Source of the DNA: Eucalyptus grandis
Taxonomy: Eukaryota > Streptophyta > Magnoliopsida > Myrtales > Myrtaceae
Assembly (NCBI RefSeq): GCF_016545825.1
Contig: NC_052614.1
Coordinates: 23,206,559-23,270,558, forward strand
Direction: 5' to 3'
DNA: 64,000 bases
The position numbers were made by a program, and so were the translations under genes. How positions within the stretch are numbered: the first letter of the stretch is position 1; the number at the start of each line of letters is the position of its first letter. Positions 47,690 to 59,958 of the stretch are shown piece after piece. Under the pieces are notes generated by a model. That model was not told the DNA's origin, made no database searches, and saw nothing but the letters and a program-made list of their open reading frames with translations.

Positions 47690-48402
47690 TCATACTAATT
47701 CACGACTTATTTTCAAATATTTAGCATGTAAATGAATTTTATCTAAGAATTGCCAATAATCAATTTATGGTAGGTAAATTATACATCTAAGTGAAATAAC
47801 GGGAAAATTCTTTTACTCTTATGAACCAGAGAATTTGGGTTTGGGGACTTGGTTACACTAAATTTCTCTAATGCTCTTCCAGTACCATTCTTTTCATGAA
47901 AAAATGTTTATTAGGTAGCTTGAATTTATTCTACTATTCCCTAACATGTGAGGTGACCATGTAAGTGCGCAATCCACCAATTTAACATCCAATAAAATAA
48001 TGAATAAATTGCAAGAAAGCATATGTAATGTTGACTCAAAATTCACATCAATAGCCTTAGATATGATTTCTAATTAGCATGCGGTCACCCAATTTTTTAA
48101 GATTTTTTCTTATTTAATGAAACCTAACTTATGTGCAATACAATGCGATGATGTACAAAAATGTATATATACTAAGATGACATGCAACGTGAACCTAATA
48201 TGCAAACTATATGTCATGCAATGTTAATTACATGACCTAATTTAATGATGGGCAAATATTAATGCAACTATCCTAATATGCTACACGTTTTAATGTTCCT
48301 AAACATGTAATAAGTAAATGGCGTGCAAGGAACAACCTAATTCTAGGTGAGACACACGCATGATATAGCAATATGCCGTGACCTAAACTACGTAACATGC
48401 AT

Positions 48403-48456
<54 letters not shown>

Positions 48457-49390
48457 GTGTTTTTCCATGAAAATTCAAAATTTTAAAAATAACCAAATAA
48501 ATTACATAGTTCTAGAAATTATCCAATTCAATTTAAGGGTTAATCTAGATTGAATCCTAATTTAAATTGGATGATATCTCTAACTGGATAAACCCTATCC
48601 TAGCATGTGATCTATGTCAAGTAAAACCTACTCTATCTTAGTTACATCTTTTTGAGATTTTTTTTTAAAATTTATTTACAAGAATAAATCAAATCAAACA
48701 AAAACGAAATCTGGCACCCAAGTTATCATCCATATCTATTTACGTTTGGAAACAAATAAAATCAACGAATTATATCTCGAGCATGAGATCGGATTAGCCG
48801 ATTTTCTTGAAATCGCAAATCATATTTGGGCACGAGATCAGATTGACAACTTTTCATACAATTGCGAGTCATATTCTGGGCATGAAATAGAATTGACAAT
48901 TATATGCATGTTGTAAAGTTAGGGAATGATCCCTAAGATAAACGCCACTTGATATTTCGGATATAATAATATCTTTCTAAGATTGGATTAAGGTGGCAAT
49001 ATTTCAAACGAGAAAAAAAAATATTCAAAAATTAAATTGGATAAAAATTTTACCTAGCTCGAAGATTTGTTTCAAATTTGGGCCTGGCGCAATTTCGGTT
49101 TGGAATCGACGACGCTTCACAGCGGCGTGGTCGGCAGCAACAGCGATGGACAGCTCGCAGACTAGGACAGCAGGGCGCGGCTGGAGATTTTGCTGCTGCT
49201 CATGGCATGGCTTATGATGACTCAGCGAGGACGGCGGTAAAAGGGTGCGACCATTAAACTTTGATTTTAGCGATGAGTCACCAAATCAGGTGAGAACTCT
49301 CGAAATACAAAATCTCTTCGTGAGTCTGAGCGTCGAATGAAGACTTTGACCAAGCTCTTAGGCCACTTCTATATCTCAAAAGGAATAAGA
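47690..49390 (+). repeat. Dispersed repeat, copy 2 (related to about 10300-12450)
   Basis: It shares the ordered landmarks described for the copy at 10.3-12.4 kb, including AAGTGCGCAA, the ATGCAA/GACATGCAA words, the TTTAAATTGGAT stretch and TCGAAGATTTG. It differs by a long (TA)n run and in its GC-richer right part (49080-49250), which is open for 74 codons with no known domain. Confidence 0.45.
48407..48453. repeat. (TA)n microsatellite
   Basis: About 23 uninterrupted TA units seen directly. Confidence 0.95.
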
Positions 49391-50805
49391 ATGTGACGTC
49401 TTCTGCATGCAGTGAGTGATGAAGCCATGGGATAAAACGCCGAAAAGCCTACAGAAATAATAAAAATCAGAACTTTGCAGGATCGGTCTCCATCGTATGG
49501 AACCGAACACGTTGCCGTGGCTTGATGTGACTCGACCAAGGTTGCTCCTTGTGAAAAATAGGGATATTAAAAACTGAACCCAAAATCGAACCTCACCAAA
49601 CAAAAAAATTCGATTTTTTTTTTGTTGGATTCTTATTCGGTTCTTATTAAAAACCGAAACTTCTTTAACCAGTTCAATTTCTATAATCCAGTTAACCGAA
49701 TTGAACTGAACCAATAAAATCTAAAAAAATTCTTTTTATTTTTTCTTTCATTTAAAGAAAATCATTTTTTTATTTTTTTTTCTTCTTCTTCTTTTTCATT
49801 GGCTGATCAGTGGCCGCAGCCTCGTCACAGGTCATGTGGTACACAAACTTGAATAAGCATACCTTTAGGCGTTCGTATGCGTCAACCAAGATGAAAGATG
49901 AAAGACCAGCTTGTGTGATCCACCATATGCCATCACCTAATGAAAAAAAAAAAAAAAAGAACCCTTGCCACCCCATGCCAATGAGATGCTTGGGTTTAAG
50001 CCCGGAAGTCTTGGGAAGTTAGCCCTAAGAAGGCTCAGTCAAGCTGAAATGCTCTAGTCGATTCAAGAAGCCTAGCACGAAGCTATAACCCTCACTCGAG
50101 CCGAGAGGTTGGTCAAGCCAAGACAAAGTTAAATGAATCTTACCGGTATAAGCATAAGTATGATATGTTGATGTCTTTATTTATAAGCTAAAGGTAAGCA
50201 TATATTGAAATATATTGTAATGAACATCTGCATGTGGTTGAAATTTAGCATTTAGTTGATTGCCATCAATATTGTATTGCAAGTACTATACTTACTAGAT
50301 TTCGATGATGAGGTGTCCTCCTAATAGAGAATTAGGGCTTTTATTTACTAAGTCCCTCGATTCACTCTCTTATCTTTTAGACTTGTAAGCATGAAAGTCT
50401 CACATCAATTTTGGAAACTCCAATCGTTCGGGGAGTTTATTTGTTCATATTTCCGCATGTGGTTGTAACAAGAGAAAAAAAAATCGGGATGACAAAAAGT
50501 TTGGAATGTCGTGAAAATGGCCCATGCTACTCAAGACCCTGGAGATGAAGTCAGGGTTGTCACAATTAATCTATACATTATATATTATACTTAATTTGTT
50601 GATGATCTTATTTGGCAATTCTTATCCTAAAGTTGAAAAAAAAGGAAAAAGAATAATAAAAGGTAACTTGGGATTCTAATCTAGAGTAAAGGGAAGGAAA
50701 AGAAAACGGTAATATGGCTGTGGCAAGGTGGCGAGATCCAACATCCTCCACTCTTCATCCTTAAATAGGTAAATGATGTTGAGATTGGAGTAACAGCACG
50801 CCACA
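49391..50805. other. Intergenic and promoter of the S1-family gene
   Basis: It contains CCGGTT/GAACC-type repeat text at 49555-49720 and a CT/T-rich stretch at 49765-49800. No gene. TTAAATAGG at about 50760 is a weak TATA-like candidate for the S1-family gene. Confidence 0.4.
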
Positions 50806-50968
50806 ATGATGAATTCATCAACCAAGCTCTTGTTTATTTGTTCTTTGCTGCTAGCTAGTTGTGTAGGAGATGTTTGGGGCAAGATGCATGTTGTAATTCA
50901 AAACAATTTGCCGGTTGGCACTACTCTTACAGTTCATTGCAAATCCAAGGATGACGATCTCGGATTCA

Positions 50969-51991
50969 TTAGGGCCTGTTTGGTAACCATCCAAACGGTG
51001 CCAAGTTCGATTCTTTGTTCCGGAATCGGTTTCGGCCTAGAATCGCGTTTGGTAAATTTTTTTGTTCAGGGAACAAATTTGTTCCGGAAGCAGTTGGGAA
51101 CGAGAATCAAGAATAAAAAAAAAAGTTGATTCTTGTTCGGGAACGAATTTGAGAATCAAAATCAATAAATTTTCTTCTTCCCTTCGGCCATCTCGCGATG
51201 CCATCCACCATCGACCGCCACCGCCCGCCACCGTCGCCACCGCCGGCGCCGGTCCGGCGAGCTCGCCGGAGGCAAGCCCGGCCATCGGCGAGGCTCGGCC
51301 TCCCCGGATCGGGGCGAGGCCGAGCCTCGCCCGGTGGCCGGGCGGGCCTCGCCGGTGGCCGGGCGGGCCTCGCGAGGCGGGCGAGGCCTCGCCGGGGACT
51401 AGGCGGGGCTGGGCGAGCCTCGCGACGCCCGGCCCACCGGTGGCCAAGCGAGGCTCGCCCAACCCCACCGGTGGCCGGGCGAGGCTCGCCCGGCCCGCCC
51501 GGTGGCACAGCGGGCCTCGCCCAACCCCGACGAGGTCGGCTGGCCCCGGTGGGGCTCGGCCTCGCCAAATCGCTCGGCCGAGCCTCGGCTGGAGCTAGGC
51601 GAGCCTCGCCCCTGCCAGACGAGGCTCGGCCGACGAGGGCCCGCCTCGCCAGGGCGGCGACGCTCCGGTGAGGTCGCCAGAGCCGGAAGAAGAAGAAGAA
51701 GATGAGAAAAAGAAAAGAAAAAAAAAAAAGGAAAATGAAAAGAAAAAAATGAAAAAAAGAAAACAAAACAAAGGGAAAAAGTAAAAAAATTATTTAAAAA
51801 TTAAAAAGAAATTGATTTGGAATAGAATTAATGAACACGGTACCAAACGCAATTCTATTCCAGAATCAGAAATTTTGGACAATTACCAAACGGCTTAAAA
51901 TGCTTAGAATCGGTTCAGGGAACGGAATAAAAAAGAATCGGTTACGATCGAATCGGCTCCGAGAACAGAATCGTTACCAAACGCGCCCTTA
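50969..51991. mobile_element. Harbinger (Tourist-like) non-autonomous element, 1017 bp, with TTA duplication
   Basis: The element spans 50972-51988. Its ends are GGGCCTGTTTGGTAAC and, inverted, GGGCGCGTTTGGTAAC (14 of 16 identical). TTA lies directly on both sides (50969-50971 and 51989-51991), the target typical of PIF/Harbinger elements. The outer parts are AT-rich and made of GGAATCGG / CCGAATC-like words in both orientations. The core at 51180-51680 is strongly GC-rich. No transposase is encoded. Confidence 0.85.
51180..51680. repeat. GC-rich core of GCGAGGCTCG-type short repeats
   Basis: The words GAGGCTCG, GCCTCGCC, CGGGCGAGGCTCGCC and their complements recur many times, several forming perfect short inverted repeats. 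The resulting long open frames on both strands are composition artefacts (Arg, Ala, Pro, Gly only). Confidence 0.8.
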
Positions 51992-52251
51992 GTATACCAA
52001 TCAGGTGGGAGTTCGTATTCAAACCCAACATCTTTGGGGGGACATTATTCTTTTGCAGCTTTGAATGGCCGGGTCAATTTCAGAGGTTTGATATATATGA
52101 TGAAGACAGGGACGTAGGATATTGCAAGCATAGGTGCCTTTGGAAGATATTTCCCAACGGTCCTTGTAGGCACGGCGATGTTGGCCAAGAGGCTGATGAT
52201 TGTTTTCCATGGAATCCTCCTATACAATTAGGGAGAAAACCTCTTATTTGA

Positions 52252-54312
52252 ATGTATAATAGAGAAAGACAAGGGTGTGAGCTAATACATTATAATTAAG
52301 ATTCAATAAGATTCATATTCGTCATCTTTTAAATAAATATTCACACACATAAATGTGTTTCTCTTATAATTACTTTACCATCTCACTTTCGATTGGCTCT
52401 TCCTTTTGTGTCATTCTATTTGAACCTATTAGTTGTATCTCTTCTTATTTTTGTCAAAATGTTTCAATGTAAATCTTTTTTTAATAAAAGAAGGTTAATA
52501 AATGTCAAGCCGTGTTGATTTTGAATTTGTAACTTAATGTCTATATCAAGAATTTACACCCTTGAGTTCGTAAGTACGTAAAAACAAAATTCCAATATGA
52601 GAGCACTAAATTGATGGGAGACAATTTTGAGTTGATGGTATCTTAGGCCAATGATCTTGAAGTGATCCTAAAAGCAATCTGGCGACAAGTGATTTGCAAT
52701 GGCCGGGGATCGGGTGTGGGCTACATGAGGGGTTCATCACATTCTTAACCTTACCAATTCCTTAAGAAATATACTGACATGGAGTAAAAAAAAAAATCCG
52801 TTTTCGGGGAGTGGAACAGTACAGTCATCCTTCTACGATAAGAGAACAATGGACCTATCTGTAGCAAATAAAAGAAAAAGACACCCCGACGGAATTGTTT
52901 AAGAAGTTCACATTGGCAGAGAAAACATCGATAATTGTAGCTTAAACAGAGAGAAATTATTGTCTACACGGTACAACGCTCGATTTCGATGGCAATGGAC
53001 ATGATAGGAGTAGCCTTCAATGTCACCTTGAAGAATCACTCAGTTGTAGTTTGCTCGGACTATACCGAAAGAAAATTTCTCGAATATATATATACTAGTG
53101 AAAATGCATTTATTCACAATTGAGGTTATCCTCTATCCAACATCCACTAAGTTGTATATTGATTGCGTTTGGCAGTCGGGATAAAATAAAATTTATCATT
53201 TTCTGCATTTAGTGCATGCTCAATACAAAATAAAGTAAGATATAAAGAGGATATAGACTAAATAAAATTATCCTATAAGGGAGGCGGAATAAAAGTGAAT
53301 ATGATTTCTAACCTCCATATCGGGAAAGTTCTTTTTCTTAAATGACAAACTTTTTAAATTAACAAAATCAACAAAATCAAAATTATACTTCAATATATAA
53401 ATAATATTTGAATTCTAATATAATACAATTTTTTACTCTGCATTCTAATATAATACAATTTTTTTTTTTACTCTGCTTCTTTATTACTCTAATATTGCTT
53501 AGTTGTTTATATTAATTGCTTGAGCATCACTTGTGAACACTTTCACATGTCAGGGGAATTAGAAAAAAAAAATTGATGAAGATCGCATTTGCCTTTTCAT
53601 ATTAAAAAAAAAAAAGAAGTACTTAAACGGTATTAGTCTAATTTAAGGTAATTAAACTCCCATATTCAAAATCTCTTACTCGCAAGAGTAAGGCAAACTC
53701 TCACCGCATAGTTGACCTCCTAATCAGTCCTTTATAAGTTAGTAGCTACTGCGAAGAAAATTAAATTCAATAATTGAATGATGAAAAATTGTGATTTGTA
53801 GAGACCGAGAAGGCCCATGGTACTTGCTAGGCACAGGCGCCACCTTACCATGAAAATCAATTGCGCTTGCTTGATAATTTATCAACTTCCCTTGAAACAT
53901 ATCTCGTTTCCCTAGGGTAGCAATAAAATTTAAGATGTTATCTCACTATCTTAAAAAAAAAAAAATGTACTCGGAAAATTCAGTGAGAGAACCTTAATAT
54001 TCTTCTTACTTGCTCTATTATGTAATTCTCAAATATGATCCTATTTTTATACATTCTCACTTGACTTGCCAACTCAAAGTAGGAAACCTACTCAAATTAA
54101 GAAACCTTCTCAAATTAAGAATTCAACTCCAAAATGAAAAGTATTCAACGATTTCTACTTGTCCGGATGTCAAACTACAAGTCTTATTCGGGTTTCAGAA
54201 TTTCTGCTTGAACCGGATTTCTTTCACAGACTCAAACTCAAGACATGATTGAACAATATATATTAATTCGGCAATTCATTGTTTGAAGCATTCTGCAAAA
54301 TTCTATAAATAT
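52252..54312. other. Intergenic between the S1-family and FRIGIDA-like genes
   Basis: AT-rich, no gene seen. A repeat related to 12470-12740 lies at 53160-53440 (listed separately). The right part is probably 3' UTR of the minus-strand FRIGIDA-like gene. Confidence 0.45.
53160..53440 (+). repeat. AT-rich repeat related to 12470-12740
   Basis: It begins GATTGCGTTTGGCAGTCGGG and repeats the ordered landmarks of the 12.5-kb copy (ATAAGGGAGG, GATTTCTAAC, GACAAACTTTTTAAATTAAC, TTTGAATTCTAATATAA). Confidence 0.5.
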
Positions 54313-57300
54313 TTAGTGAGAGCTTGCTAGGAAAGTCTGCAGACAAAAAGCACTAACTTGCTTGCCAAGCATGGGACAACACATGTTAGGAAACCTTTCT
54401 ATACATTCTACTGGGAAAACAAGACCTATCGTCTATACATCCTGTACGTCATCAGCTCAAAATTTTCCATGGAAAACATATGGGATTTGTCTGGCAATAC
54501 CAGGTGCATGAGTCAGCCACACATAGCTCCGGCCTACTTCCATCCTCCTTGACTGTTCATCTTGTTTTTACACTTACGTGCACAGGGTTGGGACTGTGAA
54601 TCGATTGCTGGGTCACTAGCCGGACGTTTCTTCTCTCTGGGCAGTTGCTGATGGGCACTGGGGGGAGAGGCCGGTATGCTAGCTACCCCTGAAATAAGTT
54701 ATTAAAAACCAGACAAGGTTCAGGGGGATTGTAAATGTAAAACAAGGCCATTTACACCCAGGCCAATAAGAAACACTAGGCATCCCCCAGCACACATATG
54801 GATGTGCCGTAACAATATTGCCTCTGAACTTTAAAGATCATTTCTACAGGCTCAATGATATCAAAGTTCACAGTGCTCAAGAGAGCAACTTACCTTGAAA
54901 AAGAGGATGGTCTACAATATAACATCACAACATGCTAAGAGCAAACAGCTAGACTTAAAGGGAAGGTTGGGTCCCATTAAAGGGGTTTGAAAACCCATGC
55001 TCCCATCCAATGCAACAATAGCACCACAACGGAAAACAGTAAAATTGCCGTTTGGCTATCTGAAATAGACTGTCCCACTTCCAGGATGATTTAATCTACA
55101 TCACATACTGCCATCCTCAAGCAAAAGGGAAAAAAGTCACGATTTAGAGAGTCGCGAGACAGAAAAACAGATACTAAAGAAAATTTACCTGTAATCTCAT
55201 TGACAAGACCAAGGGTCTGACCCAACAGAGGAACATCATTGAACAAAGAACGCAAATTGTATGCAGCCAAGAAATTCTGAAATGCCAAAACCTCCAAATC
55301 GCTTTTGGATTTATCAGACAGTTTGGCTTTCCATTCTCTTGCCAGCTTCATTGCTCCTTCTTTAACCTCATGTGTTATTGAAGGCGAAATTCTCACGAGC
55401 TGCTCTAACATGACAATTTGACTCCTCATGACAACTGTCTGCGAATTCACATCCTCAGTGTTTGAGTATTGAGTATAAGACCCCTCAATAACATCCAGAA
55501 CAAGTTTTGCAGGGTCAGATGAGTTTTGCAGCGTATGTGAGATTTCTTTACATATCATAACATTCTCATTCGAAAGCTCAAGCTCAGTTTGGAAAAGCTG
55601 CGAATCATTTATAGCTAAGATAGTTGGTGATGGTGGATATTCAACAGAAGAATCATCTGCATTGTGCGCAGCATAATTTTCTGGTTTCTCAGTCTTTATT
55701 TGCCACTGTTGAATAGATCCAAAAGAACCTATCAAACACAATTCAACAGTTAAGAATCCGAACTGCCTTTATAAAGATGACAGCACCAAACGTGGTTTGC
55801 CATGAGGACTTTCAAATGACCAAGAAAAAAAAATTAAAGACTAAGGAAAGTCCAACTTTGAAAGAGAGGATACAATTGATCTCAAGTCTCAAATGCACAA
55901 CAAGCATCATAAACAAGACAAAAAGTTCCAGCTTGCCAATTAAACATCTTTGGAGAAATTTTCTTTGAGCTGCTCCAACTATAGAACTTGACCTACAAGA
56001 TGGTACTTTTGGAAAAAAGCAATATATATACATATATGTGATGCCAAAATAACATGAACCAGAGCATTTTGTCTGAACCCATATAAATGGATTTGGCATT
56101 TCAATCTAAAATATAGAAAAGAAGGGGTTGTAGAGGAACATTATTGGATCCATTTGGTCAACTTCAGAATACATTCCAAAGACAAGCTTACTTTGATCAA
56201 ATTAGACATGAGTTAAAATTTATTAAATCAACAGAATGGACATTTAAACTTTATTTAATATAACATAAACAAGTGTTCGGTCAATGATATGAAATTGGAT
56301 TTGGTGAAAAGTTGAACCTCAAGCAGAAAGTAGTCATTAGCATCCCCAAGATTTTTCATCGGATCAAATAGATAATTGGTGCTGTATATGCAATGCAAAT
56401 AAGGGAAAAAAATGCAGAATGCCTCATCTCTCACAACTCAACATACAGAGCCATCACCATGTTTCAAAACCGTGCTTGCATAGAGAGACAAAAATTCACA
56501 CGGCATGAATAATATTACAAAAACCAGGCATAATAAAATATACAAACTGGCAACAAGATTCAACATTTCAAGTCAATAGGTGCATCTCCACTTACCAGGT
56601 GGCACTGCCGAGGAATCAAGGACCTGGTGTGATTCCTGACAAGCAATTGTGCATTGAGAATTTTGACATGAAGCTAGAACAGGTCCATTTGTTAATGGGT
56701 GTTTCCATTTTTGAGCCACTACCCCAGAATGGACAGTAGTCCTCTCTCTTGACTCCATTTCCCTAGAGCACTTTTTGAATGACTTTGCAATTGAATCAAG
56801 CTGTTGCCGCCCCAATTCTAGCTCCATACATTGCACATTACACCGCTTCACCCAATTCGTCATATTTTCCAGTTCCCCCTCTTTGGATTTAAGCTTTCCA
56901 ATAGATGTTTTGATCGACTCCAATTCGCTATCTTTCAGAGCAAGTTCTGCCAACCGCTCATTGATCAACCTGTTGATTTCCTCAGCCTCCTCTTTTTTGG
57001 ATTTGAGCTCGCCTTTTTGCTCCTCTGTCAATATATTGACTGAATGAAGTTGACTCTCTTTAATCCCGATCTCTTTGGAACGCTCTTCGATGGATTTACA
57101 GATTCTTTTGAGTTCTCCCTCCTTCTCTTTGTGTTCAACTTGACAGTCATTTAAAGACTGCAACTTTCTGGCTTTCGCCAAGACCTCCTTATCACGCTCT
57201 TCAATCGTGCGATCCAGAATGCTCAGCCGCTTCTCACTCTCGTGATGCGCCTTGAGACTCTGGTCGAGCAGACTCTGCACCGTACTCAATTCCTCCCTTG

Positions 57301-57949
57301 TCGATTTAACTGACCTAGAGCACTCATCAAGAGAACGCTTCACCGAACCCAACTCCTCCACTTTCACATCAAGTTCCCGAGCATTTTTAACAAGCAAACT
57401 CTGCACCACCCGGACTTTCTTCTCCTTCGAGTCCAATTCCCGTCGCAGCGCCTCCACCACCTCCTTCTTCGAATCATAATCCCTGCGACATTTCTCAGCC
57501 AACTGCTCCAGAGAGCTCATCTCCTTCTTCTTGTCCCTCTTCAGCGAGATACACTCCCTAAGGGCCTTGCGCGTCGCAACCAGTTCACGCTCCTCCATCC
57601 TACGCTCCTCCCTACATTTCTCGAGCCGCTCCTCCGCCGACCTCAGGCCCATCTCCTTCCTCCGCACCTCCTCCTCGCGCTCCTCGACCCTCCGCAGCGC
57701 CGACCGCACCCCCTCCTCCCGCGACGCGACGTCGCGGGCTCGCTCCGCGAGCGACCTCTCGCCCTCCCGGAGCTCCTCGGCGCGGCGCTCGAGGGACACC
57801 CGCATGCCATCCAGGTGCCCCTCCAGGTCCTTCCACAGGAGCGTGAACGAGAGGAACGAGGACAACTCCGACTGCAGCCGCTCGTACGCCTTAGAGAGGA
57901 TCTCCTTCTTCGACTCCGCAAGCTTCAGCTCGCCGGAGATTCCCTCCAT
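54313..57949 (-). CDS. FRL: FRIGIDA-like protein with partial FRIGIDA domain
   Basis: The first two exons are well supported: 57949-56596 (451 codons plus G) and 55728-55189. Residues about 15-400 form a long coiled coil (SKKEILSKAYERLQSELSSF then many E/K heptads). Residues about 490-631 carry the first part of a FRIGIDA domain: SSDPAKLVLDVIEGSY, QIVMLEQLVRISPSITHEVK, DLEVLAFQNFLAAYNLRSLF, and LLGQTLGLVNEIT. The rest is tentative. An 18-base micro-exon 54911-54894 (TTGTAG/ACC...CAAG/GTAAGT), exon 54687-54578 and terminal exon 54336-54313 keep the frame (681 residues) but add no FRIGIDA sequence. The second part of the domain (the F-I-R-N-L ... F-P-P-x-P-L-L exon seen in the neighbour) was not found before 52.3 kb. 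The start is the ATG at 57949; the frame is open a little upstream only from a GTG. The truncated domain may mean a derived or weakened protein. Confidence 0.75.
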
Positions 57950-59926
57950 CGGAGCACCAACACCGGAAAAAGCCACACCCGAAAGGAAAAACGAAACAAA
58001 CCCACCTACAGACTAAGGGTTTGCGGAGGAGGGTACCCGCAGAAGTCGCACGACGAGGATCGAGGACGAACCTGGCGACTGGGGCGAGAGCAAATCCGGC
58101 ATTGAAAGGAGAGAGCTTTTCTGTTCGGTGGCGAGGAAAGAGAAAAATGGAGGGAATACGAGAGAGCAGGGGAGCTGAGTCGGTTGAGTCGAGCGAGTTT
58201 TGAACGGCGAAAAGAAGCCCTCAGGTCGCCCGATATTGTACGGATACGGTGGGGGTGGATTTTTCTTTTTTGTATATATTTTTTCCATCCCGATCTATTT
58301 CTATTCTAAAGTTCACTCTTAACTTTTACTCTACTTTCATCCATGAGAATCGAAATCTTGAAACTAGATTGTTCTCACCTTAATCTCTGAAAATGTGAAG
58401 ATTCAACTCTCATCTCTTCCGTTTATATTGAAAGGGTAGCCATTGAGGTAAATTCCCATAGTTCAGCGATGGGGTGGATTTGCGGGTTAAGATTTGCAAG
58501 GGTCACGCAGCCATAAATTTGGCTTTGGGGCTTTAAAATAAAGCAATCTTCAAAGGCTAATGAAATGTTTTCCACAAAAAATAATTTTCTCTTTGGATCT
58601 CGCCTATCGATTTAGATTTCAAAGCTCACCACCCAAAAGGCAGAGCAAAAGCGAGAGGGTCTCGCCAAAGAGTTTTTCGCCTTTATCTGATCGGCATCTT
58701 GTGGCCTCAGGAGTCGGCTTATGCGAAGGTGAAGACTTTGTTCAGTCCCCCGACGAGGGAACTAGGCCACCAAGATGGCGGACACGAGAAGTCAATAAGA
58801 GGGGCTCGAGCGAGGTGAGTTGCGTCACCACTCACCAGTCGATCAATGGCCCCCCTTCGTCCCGATTGTCTGGGGTCGGACAACCTCGGCGATGGCAGCG
58901 TTGCTTGGGTTATTGAGGCCAAAGTTGATGCAAGGGCCGTGTGCGAGCTAGATATTACTTGCATTGTGTTGTTTGGGTCTCGACATTTGCATCAACATTA
59001 GGGCTATTAGATATTGCGTGACAACTTACCATTAGGGTCACGTGGCATTAGGACGGGTGCCATTATTGTGCCGTCCGCTTGAGTTTCATATACTAAAACA
59101 GCTCCTCCGTTCTCTCTCCATTTAAAAAAAAATAAAAAATTGCTTTGCTATAAAGTATTTTACAAGGTGTCTACCAACCCACTATTTTCTTTTCATGAGA
59201 ATCTTTGAGTTAATATCACTAGCGAAGGTGCAAAATTATAAAGTGTAAGCATAGCCAAACTCACCCGTAATAGAGTATGACACCATTGCAATAATAATGA
59301 TGTGTTTTGGAAATAAGGTCGTATTTTTTTTTGGTTAAAATTTCTGGTTGAAGCAAAACTTCAATTAACCATTAAAACGATTAGATGGTTGAAGGGACCA
59401 AGGGCTTTCCCTGTTTATCTTCTATTTGTTTGCTTTTTTATAAGTAATGGGGAAATATACTCGATAGGTTCAATAAACCGTTAGCATAATTGTAAAACTT
59501 TGGGCAATGAGGCTCCAGTGGGGTTTTAGTTGATTCAGGGGCAAGCAAAAGGAATTATTGGATCGAACTCTCTTGGGAGTGTTAGTTTGGTTTTCAATTA
59601 TATAAAATTGGAATCAGTGAATTTAAGGTCAGTTTTTAGTTTTAGATGTGAAATTGCCCGCCTGGAGTACTCGGATCAAACTGATTTTATTCAAGTAGCT
59701 TGAGAGAGAGGGGGAGTAGTAGATGAGAGATTAGTGACAATGTCTAGAGCAAAACGAGGTTCGCAAGGAAAATCAAAAGTGCTGCCTGCCCAATTTCTTT
59801 TACGGGGAAGGAGAGAAATCAGGGAACGAGACCTGACTTGTCGCGCAATTGCTGCCCTGGCCGACCTCTCTTTTCACGTCTGAAAGGGTCTCCCGTTGAG
59901 GTTTCTTCTTGGAATTTCCTTCCTTA

Positions 59927-59958
<32 letters not shown>

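Larger units (their letters stand above)
50806..52251 (+). pseudogene. S1-type self-incompatibility homologue (SPH) split by a transposon
   Basis: The left part (50806-50971) begins with two Met codons and a signal peptide (KLLFICSLLLASCVG, cleavage probably after DVWG). It continues KMHVVIQNNLPVGTTLTVHC and KSKDDDLG, the hallmark start of plant S-protein homologues. The right part (51992-52251) gives FVFKPNIFGGTLFFCSFEWP, FDIYDEDRDVGYCKHRCLWK, and ends GRKPLI before TGA. Together they are 426 bases, 141 residues, the normal size, in one frame without a stop once the insertion and one copy of its TTA duplication are removed. Family members are small secreted cysteine-bonded proteins; the founding one is the poppy stigma S-determinant, and the others are mostly of unknown function. 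As sequenced, translation would run into the insert and stop at 51129 after 107 codons, losing most conserved cysteines. The insertion may be an allele-specific knockout. Confidence 0.88.

Noticed and set aside
51062..51766. Open frames of 143-219 codons on both strands in the GC-rich block
   Set aside because: They consist of Arg/Ala/Pro/Gly from short GC repeats, exist in several frames at once, and lie inside a transposon with clear ends.
57949..57976. Start of the second FRIGIDA-like protein upstream of 57949
   Set aside because: The codon at 57976 is GTG, not ATG; the first ATG is at 57949.
57531..58016. Plus-strand frame of 161 codons
   Set aside because: Antisense shadow of the second coiled-coil exon; Ser/Arg-rich from complementing Glu/Arg codons.
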